Shown here: positions 17,383 through 27,560 of the stretch, one piece after another
Layout: each line of letters opens with the position of its first letter
How positions within the stretch are numbered: the first letter of the stretch is position 1
DNA from: Pullulanibacillus pueri
GTDB taxonomy: Bacteria > Bacillota > Bacilli > Bacillales > Sporolactobacillaceae
Assembly (NCBI RefSeq): GCF_014639255.1
Contig: NZ_BMFV01000027.1
Location: 1 to 63,876 of the forward strand
Direction of reading: 5' to 3'
DNA: 63,876 nt
Program-made: the position numbers and the translations under genes
Notes under the pieces: model-generated
The model's input: only the letters and a program-made list of their open reading frames with translations
The model's database searches: none
Told to the model about the DNA's origin: nothing

Positions 17383-18642
17383 ATGAAGGATGTCATAATT
17401 ATTGGTGGCGGCCCATCAGGGTTAATGGCAGCAGTAGCTGCCGCTGAAGGTGGAGCCTCTGTACTTCTTATAGATAAAGGAGACAAGCTCGGACGTAAAC
17501 TCGCTATTTCTGGTGGAGGACGTTGTAATGTCACCAATCGAAAACCTATAGATGAATTGATTCAATACATACCGGGAAATGGGCGATTTCTATACAGTGC
17601 CTTCTCTCATTTTAATAATGAGGATATTATTACCTTCTTTGAAAACCTAGGGATCAAAGTCAAGGAAGAGGATCATGGCAGGATGTTCCCTGTGACGGAT
17701 AGTGCGAAATCCGTTGTCAACGCCTTACTGAAGAAAATAGGCAGTCTCAATGTTGAGATTCGGACAAACACACCTGTAGACACTGTTCTTTTTGAAGGCG
17801 ATCGCACAGTGGGCGTGAAGCTTAAAAGTGGAGAGAAGATTTCGAGCCAAAAGGTCATTGTTGCTGTAGGTGGCAAGTCCGTTCCTAACACGGGTTCAAC
17901 TGGAGATGGGTATGCCTGGGCTAAAATGGCAGGACATACGATCACAGAACTTTATCCGACGGAAGTGCCACTAACCTCACGGGAGCCATTTATTAAAAAT
18001 AAAGAACTGCAAGGGCTAGCTTTACGGGATGTTGCGGTGTCAGTGCTCAATCCTAAAGGGAAGGTGATCGTCACGCACCGGTGGGATATGATTTTCACCC
18101 ATTTTGGCTTATCAGGTCCTGCGATTTTGCGTTGTAGTCAATTCGTCGTTAAGGCCTTAAAAAAGTTCAAGGCGGCCTATATTCCGATTGAAATTGATTG
18201 CTATCCTGATTTAAATGAAGAGGAGCTTTTTCAACGCCTACTGCAGCTGGCGAAAAGTGACCCGAAGAAGGCCCTTAAAAATGTTTGGAAAGGCATGGTC
18301 CCTGAGCGTTATTTACATTTTTTACTCAAACAGGTTGAATTGTCGCTTGAACTTACCTATCATGAGTTACCGCATAGCGGTGTTCGAGCTTTTGCCAAGG
18401 CCCTTAAAGGTTTTCAAATTAAAGTAGACGGGACGCTTTCGATAGAAAAAGCCTTTATCACGGGTGGGGGTGTTTCCCTAAAAGAAATTGACCCCAAGAC
18501 AATGGTTTCAAAAATAGTGGAGGATCTTTATTTCTGTGGGGAGATATTGGACATCCACGGGTATACAGGGGGATATAACATTACAGCCGCCTTTTCCACA
18601 GGGCACTTAGCTGGATCCCATGCCGCAGCTACTTTAACATAA
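17383..18642 (+). CDS. HI0933/BaiN-family NAD(P)/FAD-dependent flavoprotein
   Basis: 419 residues from ATG 17383, eight bases after GGGAGGG. The N-terminal dinucleotide fold has [10 protein letters not shown] (residues 8-17). The family motif [15 protein letters not shown] follows, and the C-terminal segment [10 protein letters not shown]..., [15 protein letters not shown] closes the FAD site. Homologues include B. subtilis YtfP and the bile-acid dehydroxylation enzyme BaiN; the physiological substrate in Bacillales is unknown. Normal length. Confidence 0.85.
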   Translation: MKDVIIIGGGPSGLMAAVAAAEGGASVLLIDKGDKLGRKLAISGGGRCNVTNRKPIDELIQYIPGNGRFLYSAFSHFNNEDIITFFENLGIKVKEEDHGRMFPVTDSAKSVVNALLKKIGSLNVEIRTNTPVDTVLFEGDRTVGVKLKSGEKISSQKVIVAVGGKSVPNTGSTGDGYAWAKMAGHTITELYPTEVPLTSREPFIKNKELQGLALRDVAVSVLNPKGKVIVTHRWDMIFTHFGLSGPAILRCSQFVVKALKKFKAAYIPIEIDCYPDLNEEELFQRLLQLAKSDPKKALKNVWKGMVPERYLHFLLKQVELSLELTYHELPHSGVRAFAKALKGFQIKVDGTLSIEKAFITGGGVSLKEIDPKTMVSKIVEDLYFCGEILDIHGYTGGYNITAAFSTGHLAGSHAAATLT

Positions 18643-18707
18643 TAAAAACGGGTTAAAGTGTACTCGTTCTTTACGTTGGAAAAGTCTTAAATACAAATGG
18701 CACTGTC

Positions 18708-18853
18708 AATAGTATGTGGATTGGAGCGAAATGACACTGTGTGAAAACCAGAGTGGGATACTCTATAACCTTTTAAGAACCCTTGGGCTATCCTCATCTA
18801 TAAAAGTGTCACCAAGCTTGAATGGCAAAAGAGAAGGTAGCCCACATACTATT
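18708..18853. repeat. Short element bounded by 12-bp perfect inverted repeats
   Basis: AATAGTATGTGG at 18708-18719 is matched by CCACATACTATT at 18842-18853, enclosing about 120 bases with no credible gene (MITE-like layout). No clear target-site duplication is visible. It fills most of the 300-base gap between the flavoprotein and pdxK. Confidence 0.4.
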
Positions 18854-18897
18854 TCCTGAAAGAGTGATCGCGCGGGTTTATCATGCTGGCAAATGTA

Positions 18898-18928
18898 AAA
18901 AAGCTGTCCAACTTTAGGACAGCTCAAA
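18898..18928 (-). terminator. Intrinsic terminator of pdxK
   Basis: AGCTGTCC and GGACAGCT form a perfect 8-bp stem with a 7-base loop. On the minus strand it is followed by TTTTTT. It lies just beyond the pdxK stop. Confidence 0.85.
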
Positions 18929-18943
18929 AGGCATTTTAATGTT

Positions 18944-19753
18944 TTAGTTTTTACCGTAAAGCTTATAAGCGCCGTGATGGACAGGGCCAACAAACTGATT
19001 GAGCTTGAACCCGTGGCGGATAGCGGCCGTAATAAAGTCCTTCGCCGTATAAATGGCTTCTTTGACACTTGCGCCCTTGGCAAGTTCAGCGCAAATAGCG
19101 GCCGAACTTGAACATCCAGCACCATGCGTGTAAGTCGTCTCAATACGCTCGGATTCAAGGACTTCAATGCTTGTCCCGTCATAGAGAACATCAGCAGCAT
19201 TGCCTTCCTCTAATTTGTTACCACCCTTAACAAGAACATATTGGGCACCGAGGTCATGAATTTTTTTGGCCGCTTCCTTCATTTGTTCAATGGTTGTAAT
19301 AGGTGCCATTTTCGCAAGCTTAGCCGCTTCAAAAAGATTGGGTGTTGTCACAGTAGCTAAGGGGATTAAGAGATCGCGTAGACTTTCTGTGTTTTCAGGA
19401 TGAAGTTCTTCATCGGCTCCTTTACAAACCATAACAGGGTCAATGACAATATTTTTTATCCCGTTCTCTTTAATCGTTTTGGCTGCAAGTGCGATGATTT
19501 CGGGTGAGCCAAGCATACCGGTTTTGGCAGCATCAACCCCTGCGCCAACAACGATGGTATCCAGTTGGGCTTTGACGGTATCGACGTCAACAGGGAATAC
19601 ATTGTGAAACCAGTTGTTGTAAGGATCCATAGCTACGATCGTCGTTACAGCAGACATTCCATAAACGCCAAGTTCTTGAAAGGTTTTTATATCTGCTTGG
19701 AGTCCTGCGCCACCAGAGGAATCTGATCCAGCAATTGTGAGTGCTTTTTTCAT
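18944..19753 (-). CDS. pdxK: Pyridoxine/pyridoxal/pyridoxamine kinase (ThiD-like)
   Basis: ATP-dependent ribokinase-superfamily enzyme, 269 residues, opening with TIAGSDSSGGAGLQADIKTF. The C-terminal anion-hole region is THGAGCSSSAAI, with the Cys characteristic of Bacillus PdxK rather than the TGC/GTG of ThiD. It salvages B6 vitamers to PLP. HMP kinase (ThiD) is the alternative; the length and the HGAGC motif favour PdxK. ATG start; monocistronic with its own terminator. Confidence 0.85.
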   Translation of the reverse strand: MKKALTIAGSDSSGGAGLQADIKTFQELGVYGMSAVTTIVAMDPYNNWFHNVFPVDVDTVKAQLDTIVVGAGVDAAKTGMLGSPEIIALAAKTIKENGIKNIVIDPVMVCKGADEELHPENTESLRDLLIPLATVTTPNLFEAAKLAKMAPITTIEQMKEAAKKIHDLGAQYVLVKGGNKLEEGNAADVLYDGTSIEVLESERIETTYTHGAGCSSSAAICAELAKGASVKEAIYTAKDFITAAIRHGFKLNQFVGPVHHGAYKLYGKN

Positions 19754-19937
19754 TGTGAAAGTCTCCCTTATGTGTAAATTTCCTTATTTCCATTATAATC
19801 ACCTTCTAAAAGAGTGCCAATAGAAGGAACTGGGTAAATTATATACATATTAAGAGCTGTTTTAAAAGCATGACGTTGGAAAATCATTAATAAAACACGC
19901 TATAGTAGAAAAAAAGTAATGAATGGAGTGGACGGCA

Positions 19938-20888
19938 ATGAGTCAAGAAAAGGCAACATTCGCGGGAGGCTGTTTTTGGTGTATGGTCAAACCGTTTGAT
20001 GAGCTTCCCGGAATCATCAGTGTGGTTTCAGGGTATATAGGTGGAGAAAAGGAAAATCCGAGCTATGAAGAAGTGACAACGGGAACAACGGGACATGTAG
20101 AAGCCGTACAAATTACTTTTGATCCAGAAATTTTTCCTTACAAAAAACTCCTTGAAACCTTTTGGACTCAAATTGATCCAACGGATGCAGGGGGACAATT
20201 TTTTGATCGAGGTAGCTCTTATCAAACCGCTATTTTTTATCATAATGAGGAACAAAGGACCCTTGCTGAGGCTTCTAAGAAGGCTTTAGCGGAAAGTGGC
20301 CGCTTTAATAAGCCGATCGTGGTTCCTATCCGACCAGCAGTAGCTTTTTACGCTGCAGAGGATTATCATCAAGCATATTATAAGAAAAATCCGTTGCATT
20401 ATGAGCGCTATCAAGAAGGATCTGGACGAAAGGCGTTTATCAAGGAGCATTGGACTGCGAAAAAGGATAAAGAGGAGTTACGAAAGCGCCTCACAGATAT
20501 TCAATATGAAGTCACGCAGAATAATGCGACAGAAAGGCCCTTCCAAAATGAGTTTTACAAGGACTGGGGAGAAGGGATATATGTAGACGTTGTTTCCGGT
20601 GAACCTTTATTTAGCTCAACGGATCAATACGATGCGGGCTGTGGGTGGCCCAGTTTTACAAAGCCTATACAGAAGCAGAATATTAAGGACAAAACGGATT
20701 TGAGTCATGGGATGATTCGGACAGAAGTACGTAGCACCTTCGGGGATTCGCATCTTGGTCATGTCTTTGATGATGGACCAGGGCCATCAGGATTAAGATA
20801 TTGTATAAATTCGGCAGCACTGCGTTTTATTCCTAAGGAAGATCTTGAGAAAGAAGGATATGGAGAATATAAAGAGCTCTTTAAATAA
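19938..20888 (+). CDS. msrAB: Fused peptide methionine sulfoxide reductase MsrA-MsrB
   Basis: 316-residue fusion. The MsrA domain (about 1-160) has the catalytic GCFWC (Cys12, Cys15). The MsrB domain (about 175-310) has the catalytic Cys289 in [11 protein letters not shown] and [12 protein letters not shown]. It reduces S- and R-methionine sulfoxides respectively. The CxxC zinc-ligand pairs of zinc MsrBs are missing, as in other non-zinc forms. I chose ATG 19938, nine bases after GGAG; the frame opens five codons earlier. Monocistronic. Confidence 0.95.
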   Translation: MSQEKATFAGGCFWCMVKPFDELPGIISVVSGYIGGEKENPSYEEVTTGTTGHVEAVQITFDPEIFPYKKLLETFWTQIDPTDAGGQFFDRGSSYQTAIFYHNEEQRTLAEASKKALAESGRFNKPIVVPIRPAVAFYAAEDYHQAYYKKNPLHYERYQEGSGRKAFIKEHWTAKKDKEELRKRLTDIQYEVTQNNATERPFQNEFYKDWGEGIYVDVVSGEPLFSSTDQYDAGCGWPSFTKPIQKQNIKDKTDLSHGMIRTEVRSTFGDSHLGHVFDDGPGPSGLRYCINSAALRFIPKEDLEKEGYGEYKELFK

Positions 20889-20903
20889 AAAATAACGGAA
20901 AAG

Positions 20904-20934
20904 AAGGGATGTTGAAAATTTCAATATCCCTTTT
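20904..20934 (+). terminator. Intrinsic terminator of msrAB
   Basis: GGGATGTTGAAA pairs with TTTCAATATCCC (one mismatch), followed by TTTT. It is 16 bases after the msrAB stop. Confidence 0.75.
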
Positions 20935-21338
20935 ATATTCCTTTCGAAAAAAAGGCACAAAGAATTGAGGGTTGTCAATAACCAAATTCAACCATGAAGA
21001 GGTCTATCAAAGCCATTGTTGTGAGTATTCTCACGATTCAAAGCGCAAATATGTACAATTAAAGAAGAAAAAGTGACAAATTTGTTATAAAGTCGTGAGC
21101 AAATGTTGAAATAGAAAAAAACATGATTCAAAAACCGAAAATCGGTGGTAATCTATGTTATGTGATTCATTTCGTAAAACGCTACATTAAAGCCAAAAAG
21201 TGAATGTTCAAAAATCCAAGGATAAATCAGTTTGACCGTCGGACGCTGTTCATCCTTATTGAATAAACCTAAGGCATAATGTTAGATGTTATAAACTGTT
21301 TGAAAACATGTAGCGCATAGGGGGGGACTTAATCACCA
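20935..21338. other. Non-coding A+T-rich gap upstream of qoxA
   Basis: About 400 bases without a supported gene; it must hold the qox promoter. A 22-codon frame at 20994 has no ribosome-binding site. I could not place a convincing -35/-10 pair or a ResD/Rex/CcpA site by eye. Confidence 0.5.
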
Positions 21339-22286
21339 ATGAAACACATGAAAACATCCATTAAACTGATTGTGCTTTCTGTCATCTTTCTTCTATTATT
21401 AACAGGTTGTGATGTTCCTGTGTTACAACCGCAAGGACCGGTTGCAGAGCAACAATATCATCTCATCCTTTGGTCAATCTTTTTGATGTTGTTTGTTATC
21501 GTTGTTGTCTTTGTTCTTTTCGGTGTCATTGTATTTAAATACAGAGCGAGTCGTAAAAATACTGATGACTACGATCCAGAAAAAGAAGGCAGTCGAAAAC
21601 TTGAATTTACTTGGACTATTATTCCGATCATTATTGTCATTATGTTAGCTATTCCAATGACGATAACAACATATGACCTTGAAAAGAATCCTAGCCCAGA
21701 AAAGAAGCCATATGTCGTCAATGTGACTTCAGCTCAATGGAAATGGTTATTTAGCTATCCTGAAGACGGCATTGAGTCAGTCAACGTTCTGCATGTTCCA
21801 GCAGATCGACCAGTTAAATTCGTGATGACTTCAGAAGGGGCAATGAACTCATTCTGGATTCCAGCTCTTGGTGGCCAAAAGTATACAATGAACAATATGA
21901 CCACGAAATTGTATCTTGAAGCGGATAAGCCGGGCACCTATCTTGGTAAGGCTGCGAACTTTAATGGGAAGTATTTTGCCCATATGAATTTCAATGTTAT
22001 CGCTCAGGATCAGAAAGATTTTAATAACTGGGTTAAAAAAGTCAAGTCAACTTCACCTAAATTGACTATGGATCAATATAATCAATTGATCAAACCAAGT
22101 GTTGTTAAAGTAAAAACGTATTCCTCTTATCCAAAGGAACTTGATGAGAAAATGAAGAAGAATATGGATATGATGAATATGGGCAACAGTAAAAGCAAAG
22201 AAAAAGATCAAGATAAAGACAAAGATATGGACATGAGTAAAGACATGGACATGTCTGGAATGAAGGGAGATAAATCCCATGAGTAA
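21339..22286 (+). CDS. qoxA: Cytochrome aa3 quinol oxidase subunit II
   Basis: Membrane lipoprotein subunit of the terminal quinol oxidase. The signal peptide ends in LTGC (Cys24), then come two transmembrane segments (about 44-66 and 88-108) and a cupredoxin-fold extracellular domain. The CuA-binding Cys-Cys/Met set of cytochrome c oxidases is absent (WKWLFSYPEDGIES...), which marks a quinol oxidase. Unusual: the last 45 residues are a Met/Asp/Lys/Ser-rich tail with MDMM, MDMSKDMDMSGM stretches. ATG 21339 after GGGGGGA. It overlaps qoxB by 8 bases. Confidence 0.93.
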   Translation: MKHMKTSIKLIVLSVIFLLLLTGCDVPVLQPQGPVAEQQYHLILWSIFLMLFVIVVVFVLFGVIVFKYRASRKNTDDYDPEKEGSRKLEFTWTIIPIIIVIMLAIPMTITTYDLEKNPSPEKKPYVVNVTSAQWKWLFSYPEDGIESVNVLHVPADRPVKFVMTSEGAMNSFWIPALGGQKYTMNNMTTKLYLEADKPGTYLGKAANFNGKYFAHMNFNVIAQDQKDFNNWVKKVKSTSPKLTMDQYNQLIKPSVVKVKTYSSYPKELDEKMKKNMDMMNMGNSKSKEKDQDKDKDMDMSKDMDMSGMKGDKSHE

Positions 22287-24243
22287 TATCAAAGATTTTC
22301 TTTTAAATGATTTCTTTGTCACTGGTGAGCCCATGATTTATATGGCCGACGTTTCCATTGTTCTTGTCACCATTGCTATTTTTGTTGTTCTTACCTACTT
22401 TAAAAAGTGGAAATGGCTATGGAAAGAATGGTTGACAACCGTTGACCATAAAAAAATTGGGATTATGTACATCTTAGCGGCTTTGGCAATGCTTTTCCGT
22501 GGGGGGATTGATGCGCTGCTCATGCGTGTTCAATTAACCGCACCGAATCTAAAGTTTTTAGATGCACAGCACTATAATGAAATTTTCACAACACACGGAA
22601 CGATTATGATTTTGTTCATGGCGATGCCATTCCTTATTGGTTTAATTAACGTGGCGATGCCGTTACAAATCGGTGCTCGTGATGTGGCGTTCCCTTACTT
22701 AAATGCCATCAGTTTTTGGTTATTCTTTGTTGGGGCCATGCTCTTTAACTTATCCTTCGTCATCGGTGGATCCCCTGACGCAGGTTGGACCAGTTACACC
22801 CCTCTTGCTGAGAAAGCACTTGATCCGGGTGTGGGTGAGAACTACTATTTACTTGGGCTACAGCTTGCCGGTATCGGTACGCTAGCCAGTGGTGTTAACT
22901 TTGTTGTTACGATTTTGAAAATGCGTGCACCAGGTATGACATTAATGAGAATGCCAATGTTTACTTGGTCGACATTGATTACATCAGTCATTATCGTTTT
23001 TGCTTTCCCTGTCTTAACAGTTGCTTTGGCGATGTTAACGATTGACCGTCTTTTTGGCGGACACTTCTTTACGGCAACCGCAGGCGGGATGCCGATGATG
23101 TGGACGAACCTGTTTTGGATTTGGGGACATCCTGAGGTTTACATTGTTATTTTGCCAGCCTTTGGTATCTTCTCGGATATTATCAGTACCTTTGCTGGGA
23201 AGAAACTATTCGGTTACCATGTTATGGTTTATTCAATGGTGGCTATTTCAGTCCTCAGTTTCCTTGTTTGGACTCACCACTTCTTTACAATGGGTTCAGG
23301 CGCAGCGGTTAACTCAGTATTTGGTATTTCGACAATGGCCATTTCCGTACCAACGGGGGTTAAGATCTTTAACTGGTTGTTAACCATGCACCGTTCGAAA
23401 ATACGATTTACAGTTGCAAACCTATGGTCTTTGGCCTTTATCCCGAACTTTGTTATCGGGGGTGTTACAGGGGTTATGCTTGCTGTAGCAGCAGCAGACT
23501 ACCAGTATCACAATAGTTATTTCTTGATTGCTCACTTCCATAATGTGTTGATCGCCGGAACTGTATTTGCTTGTTTTGCTGGATTAACCTATTGGTGGCC
23601 TAAGATGTTCGGGCATGTATTAAACGAACGTCTTGGAAAATGGACTTTCTGGATCTTTGTTATTGGATATAATGTTTGTTTCTTACCACAATATTGGCTC
23701 GGATTTATGGGTATGACCCGTCGGACCTATACTTATCCTTCTGGCCTAGGTTGGATGCCATTAAACGTGATATCCACGGTCGGCGGATTCTTAATGGGTA
23801 TCGGATTTATGATCATGGTGTATAACGTCTACTACAGTGCACGTTATGGCAAACGTGATACGACAGGTGACCCTTGGAATGGACGTACCCTTGAGTGGGC
23901 AACGACATCTCCAGCTGCAGAATATAACTTTGCAAATGTACCAGAAGTCAGAGATCAAGATGCTTTCTGGGAAATGAAAAAGAGCAATCGCGTAAAAGAA
24001 TGGCTTAATCAGCCAATCAAAGATATACACATGCCAAATAATTCTGGTCGACCCATCATCATGGCGTTCTTCTTCTTTGTTGCCGGTTTTGGTTTAACAT
24101 TTGAATGGATTTGGGTTGGCGCTATTGGATTATTCGGTGTCTTAATTACCATGGTCTTACGTTCGTTTGAAAATGATACAGGGCATCATATTCATAAAGA
24201 AGAAGTCGAGCGTACAGAACGTGAAGCAGGGAGGATATCCTAA
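22279..24243 (+). CDS. qoxB: Cytochrome aa3 quinol oxidase subunit I
   Basis: Catalytic haem-copper subunit, 654 residues with about 14-15 membrane helices. Visible motifs: the haem a ligand region THGTIMILF, the CuB/Tyr motif WGHPEVYIVILPAFG with the following HH pair in WTHHFF, and the haem a/a3 helix HFHNVLIAG. It reduces O2 to water while pumping protons, fed by menaquinol. ATG 22279 after GGGAG; it overlaps qoxA by 8 bases and qoxC by one. Confidence 0.97.
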   Translation: MSNIKDFLLNDFFVTGEPMIYMADVSIVLVTIAIFVVLTYFKKWKWLWKEWLTTVDHKKIGIMYILAALAMLFRGGIDALLMRVQLTAPNLKFLDAQHYNEIFTTHGTIMILFMAMPFLIGLINVAMPLQIGARDVAFPYLNAISFWLFFVGAMLFNLSFVIGGSPDAGWTSYTPLAEKALDPGVGENYYLLGLQLAGIGTLASGVNFVVTILKMRAPGMTLMRMPMFTWSTLITSVIIVFAFPVLTVALAMLTIDRLFGGHFFTATAGGMPMMWTNLFWIWGHPEVYIVILPAFGIFSDIISTFAGKKLFGYHVMVYSMVAISVLSFLVWTHHFFTMGSGAAVNSVFGISTMAISVPTGVKIFNWLLTMHRSKIRFTVANLWSLAFIPNFVIGGVTGVMLAVAAADYQYHNSYFLIAHFHNVLIAGTVFACFAGLTYWWPKMFGHVLNERLGKWTFWIFVIGYNVCFLPQYWLGFMGMTRRTYTYPSGLGWMPLNVISTVGGFLMGIGFMIMVYNVYYSARYGKRDTTGDPWNGRTLEWATTSPAAEYNFANVPEVRDQDAFWEMKKSNRVKEWLNQPIKDIHMPNNSGRPIIMAFFFFVAGFGLTFEWIWVGAIGLFGVLITMVLRSFENDTGHHIHKEEVERTEREAGRIS

Positions 24244-24854
24244 TGTCTCAATCACATTCATTAAATAATCAGACTCCCTTAGAATATTCTACAGAGGATG
24301 GCCGTTTAAAGATCTTCGGATTCTGGGTCTTCCTCGGTGCTGAGATCATTTTGTTCTCATGTTTGTTCGCCTCCTATATGGTGTATCTACACCGTACAGC
24401 AGGTGGGCCAACACCCGATGATCTTTTTAATGTTAAAGAATTTATGACTGAAACCTTTTTACTCTTAACGTCCAGTTTCACTTGTGGGCTGGCTACACAT
24501 GAGTTAAGACGTCACAATAAGACCGGTGTGATCATTTGGTTTATTATTACCTTAATCCTTGGTCTTGGGTTCGTTGGTATGGAAGCTCATGAGTTTGTGG
24601 ACTATGTGGGTGAAGGGGCGAAGATGTCAACAAGTGCTTTCTTAACAGGCTTCTTTACTCTAGTCGGAACGCACGGTTGTCACGTAAGTCTTGGTATTCT
24701 CTGGATTATAGGGATCTTAATTCAAACGGCAAGAACAGGAATTAATCCTGTGACAGCAAGGAAATTATTTATTGTTGGCCTTTACTGGCACTTCCTTGAT
24801 GTTGTTTGGGTCTTTATCTTCACAGTAGTTTACCTAACAGGGATGGTGTTATAA
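24243..24854 (+). CDS. qoxC: Cytochrome aa3 quinol oxidase subunit III
   Basis: Five-helix haem-copper oxidase subunit III, 203 residues, with the family motifs GAEIILFSCLFASY, GMEAHEF and GTHGCHVSLGILW and the C-terminal YWHFLDVVWVFIF. It stabilises proton pumping. Its ATG shares one base with the qoxB stop (TAATG). Confidence 0.96.
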   Translation: MSQSHSLNNQTPLEYSTEDGRLKIFGFWVFLGAEIILFSCLFASYMVYLHRTAGGPTPDDLFNVKEFMTETFLLLTSSFTCGLATHELRRHNKTGVIIWFIITLILGLGFVGMEAHEFVDYVGEGAKMSTSAFLTGFFTLVGTHGCHVSLGILWIIGILIQTARTGINPVTARKLFIVGLYWHFLDVVWVFIFTVVYLTGMVL

Positions 24855-25169
24855 ATGCAATCAGATCACACAACCACAGCACATAGTCATGAAGGTTTTC
24901 CGTGGAAACACGTGATTGGTTTTATTTTATCTCTCATCCTAACGGTGGCAGCATTGTATGTTGTTGTATCACTTTCTTTATCAACGACAGCAACCATCAC
25001 CATTATTCTTGTGCTTGCGATTTTCCAAGTGCTTGTGCAATTACTCTTCTTCATGCACATCACAGAACATGAAGGAGCATACCAACTGATCGCTATTATC
25101 TTTGGTATCTTCCTCGCTGCCGTCTTTGTTGCAGGTTCAATTTGGATTATCCTTTACGGCACATACTAA
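24855..25169 (+). CDS. qoxD: Cytochrome aa3 quinol oxidase subunit IV
   Basis: 104-residue, three-helix subunit of the CyoD/QoxD family, with GFILSLILTVAAL, an FQVLVQLLFFMHI helix (family-typical) and a hydrophobic C-terminal helix. It starts directly after the qoxC stop and ends the qoxABCD operon. Confidence 0.94.
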   Translation: MQSDHTTTAHSHEGFPWKHVIGFILSLILTVAALYVVVSLSLSTTATITIILVLAIFQVLVQLLFFMHITEHEGAYQLIAIIFGIFLAAVFVAGSIWIILYGTY

Positions 25170-25193
25170 GGGATCGTTAAATATTGACTCTGA

Positions 25194-25229
25194 GTTCTCG
25201 CACCTTTCATAAGTTGCGGGAACTTTTTT
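25194..25229 (+). terminator. Intrinsic terminator of qoxABCD
   Basis: GTTCTCGCA (25194-25202) pairs with TGCGGGAAC (25215-25223), with one G-U pair, followed by six T. Confidence 0.85.
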
Positions 25230-25243
25230 ATTAAGCTTTAGAA

Positions 25244-25324
25244 AAATTCTGGTCATCAGGACGGTGTGGATTTCCGCTCTAGAATGCGGCCTCAGCTAAC
25301 TTGGGATGACAATCGAGTTTCCCA
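25244..25324. repeat. Dispersed repeat family 1, copy A (internally deleted)
   Basis: Starts AAATTCTGGTCATCAGG, then GGTGTGGATTTCCGCTCTAGAA, and continues with GGCCTCAGCTAACTTGGGA and ATCGAGTTTCCCA. The same blocks occur in the same order in the longer copy at 50942-51175. Related copies are at 27459 and 57424. The remainder of the gap to ptsI (25325-25581) shows no gene; ptsH, which usually precedes ptsI, is not there. Confidence 0.7.
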
Positions 25325-25581
25325 CTATTTATGACTATAAAACCCTTGTTCCTGCGTCTACGAGTAGTGCTTTGTAGGTTTTTCTTATTGTGAAAATAAG
25401 TATTCAAAGCATGGAATAGTGGAAAGATAAAAGAGAATATCCAGCGAGTTATGGACTTTAAAGAGACAACAATGACAGTAACCATGCCTAAATAGGGGGT
25501 TACTCTTTATTTTTTAAGGAATTTGAGCGATAATAGACGTATGTGAATGAAAGTGAATGAAAAAAAGAGGGAGTTATATAA

Positions 25582-27300
25582 ATGGGTTCTTCTAAAATTA
25601 CAGGTATTGCTGCGTCTTCAGGTGTTGCTATAGCTAAAGCATTTATTCTCCAAAATCCAGATTTTAAAATAGAAACACGTCATATAGAAGATGCGTCGCG
25701 TGAGGTTGACCGTTTGGCAACCGCTGTTGAACAGTCCAAAACGGAACTTGAAGCCATTAAAGTGCGGGCGGCTACGGAACTTGGTGAGGATAAAGCGGCT
25801 ATTTTTGCTGCCCATCTTCTTGTTCTTGCTGATCCAGAATTTGTGGGTGCAGTGAAGTCGAAGGTGACAGATGAAAAGGTTAATGCAGAGGCTGCGCTTG
25901 AGGCAATTTCCAATCAGTTTATTACCATTTTTGAAAGTATGGATAACGAATATATGAAGGAAAGAGCGGCTGATGTTCGTGATGTGACGAAGCGTATTAT
26001 GAGTCATTTACTCGGGATCAGTTTTGCATCACCGGCAACCATTAGTGAAGAGGTTGTCATCATTGCTGATGATCTTACACCTTCAGATACGGCACAATTA
26101 AATAAAAAATATGTCCAAGGGTTTGTGACAAATATGGGAGGGAGAACTTCTCACTCTGCGATCATGTCACGATCATTGGAAATTCCAGCAGTGGTTGGAA
26201 CACAGCATATTACGGAGTCCGTACAAAATGGAACAATGATTATTGTTGACGGTCTCGATGGGGACGTTATCATTGATCCGACCCCAGAAGAACGGTCGAT
26301 GTATGAGCAGAAACAAAAGAAGTATGAAGAGCAAAAGGCAGAGTGGCATAAGTTAGCGAGTCAACGCACGGTGACTGCCAATGATGCTCATGTTGAATTG
26401 GGAGCAAATATTGGCAACCCTGAGGATCTCGACGGTGTGCTTGCTAATGGGGCTGAGGCCATTGGACTTTATCGAACAGAATTTCTTTATATGGGTAGAG
26501 ACCAAATGCCAACCGAAGATGAGCAATTTGAAGCTTATAAAAAGGTGCTTGAAGCAATGGGGGACAAGCCTGTCGTTATCCGGACATTGGATATTGGGGG
26601 AGATAAAGAGCTCCCTTATTTGGAAATGCCGGAAGAACTTAATCCGTTTTTAGGATTCCGGGCGATTCGTCTATGTTTAGAGAATCAGGATATATTCCGC
26701 ATTCAGTTAAGAGCACTGCTTCGCGCGAGTGTTTACGGTAACTTAAAAATTATGTTCCCAATGGTAGCGACATTAGATGAGCTAAGAGAGGCAAAAGCAA
26801 TATTAGCTGAGGAAAAGGACAAGCTTCAAAAGGCCGCCATTGATGTCTCAGAGACTATTGAAGTCGGTATGATGGTTGAAATTCCATCTACTGCTGTCCT
26901 TGCCGATCGGTTTGCTAAGGAAGTCGATTTCTTCAGTATTGGTACGAATGATCTTATTCAATATACATTAGCTGCAGACCGTATGAATGAGCGTGTAGCT
27001 TATCTGTATCAGCCTTATCATCCTGCGATTTTGCGTCTGGTTAATATGGTGATTCAGGCAGCTCATAAAGAAGGAAAATGGGTCGGAATGTGTGGCGAGA
27101 TGGCTGGCGATCCAATTGCTATTCCGCTGCTGCTCGGTTTAGGACTTGATGAGTTTAGTATGAGTGCTTCTTCAATTCTCCCAGCTCGTAGCCAAATCAA
27201 AGGTCTAACGACAACTGAAACAAAGGCAATCGCTGAACACGCACTTTATCTGGATACAGCGAATGATGTAGAAGCCTATGTGAAAGAGCAATTGAAATAA
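25582..27300 (+). CDS. ptsI: PTS enzyme I (phosphoenolpyruvate-protein phosphotransferase)
   Basis: Cytosolic general PTS enzyme that passes phosphate from PEP to HPr. In 572 residues the N-terminal swivelling domain carries the phosphorylated His191 in [12 protein letters not shown]. The TIM-barrel domain has [18 protein letters not shown] ([14 protein letters not shown]), [11 protein letters not shown] and the catalytic Cys in GMCGEMAGD. Normal length. ATG 25582 after a GGGAG site. No ptsH (HPr) gene precedes it, unlike the usual ptsHI order. It has its own terminator. Confidence 0.96.
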   Translation: MGSSKITGIAASSGVAIAKAFILQNPDFKIETRHIEDASREVDRLATAVEQSKTELEAIKVRAATELGEDKAAIFAAHLLVLADPEFVGAVKSKVTDEKVNAEAALEAISNQFITIFESMDNEYMKERAADVRDVTKRIMSHLLGISFASPATISEEVVIIADDLTPSDTAQLNKKYVQGFVTNMGGRTSHSAIMSRSLEIPAVVGTQHITESVQNGTMIIVDGLDGDVIIDPTPEERSMYEQKQKKYEEQKAEWHKLASQRTVTANDAHVELGANIGNPEDLDGVLANGAEAIGLYRTEFLYMGRDQMPTEDEQFEAYKKVLEAMGDKPVVIRTLDIGGDKELPYLEMPEELNPFLGFRAIRLCLENQDIFRIQLRALLRASVYGNLKIMFPMVATLDELREAKAILAEEKDKLQKAAIDVSETIEVGMMVEIPSTAVLADRFAKEVDFFSIGTNDLIQYTLAADRMNERVAYLYQPYHPAILRLVNMVIQAAHKEGKWVGMCGEMAGDPIAIPLLLGLGLDEFSMSASSILPARSQIKGLTTTETKAIAEHALYLDTANDVEAYVKEQLK

Positions 27301-27312
27301 ATGAACCAAAAA

Positions 27313-27338
27313 AGAGGGCCGTTAGGCTCTCTTTTTTG
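27313..27338 (+). terminator. Intrinsic terminator of ptsI
   Basis: AGAGGGCC and GGCTCTCT with loop GTTA, followed by six T. Confidence 0.88.
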
Positions 27339-27381
27339 GTCAAGAATAATAAAGTATAAGTCATCGAAGCAATAAAGAGAT

Positions 27382-27500
27382 CGGTAGAAAAATTTGTCTT
27401 CTCTGATTAGCACTTGATGGAAGACAAGTTTTTCTTAAAAGATAAGAAACTGTAACATTTCTGGTCATCAGGACGATGTGGGTTTCCGCTCCAAGGGCCA
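27382..27500. repeat. Repeat patch: family 2 copy (27382-27444) and family 1 copy B (27459-27500)
   Basis: CGGTAGAAAAATTTGTCTTCT followed by a GATTAG and AAGTTTTTCT block matches the segment at 38992-39054. TCTGGTCATCAGGACGATGTGG then GTTTCCGCTCC matches the 5' part of family 1 (25244, 50942, 57424). No gene lies in the 300-base gap between ptsI and the penicillin-binding protein. Confidence 0.65.
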
Positions 27501-27560
27501 ATGAGAGTTCGAAGTCAGGCCCTCTTAGACCAGAGGTGTTCCGCACTGGCTCTTAATAGT

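Noticed and set aside
18763..19200. 145-codon minus-strand ORF overlapping pdxK
   Set aside because: Same strand but a different frame of pdxK; pdxK is unambiguous and this frame has no family resemblance.
20994..21062. 22-codon ORF with a signal-like sequence upstream of qoxA
   Set aside because: No ribosome-binding site and very short; insufficient evidence.
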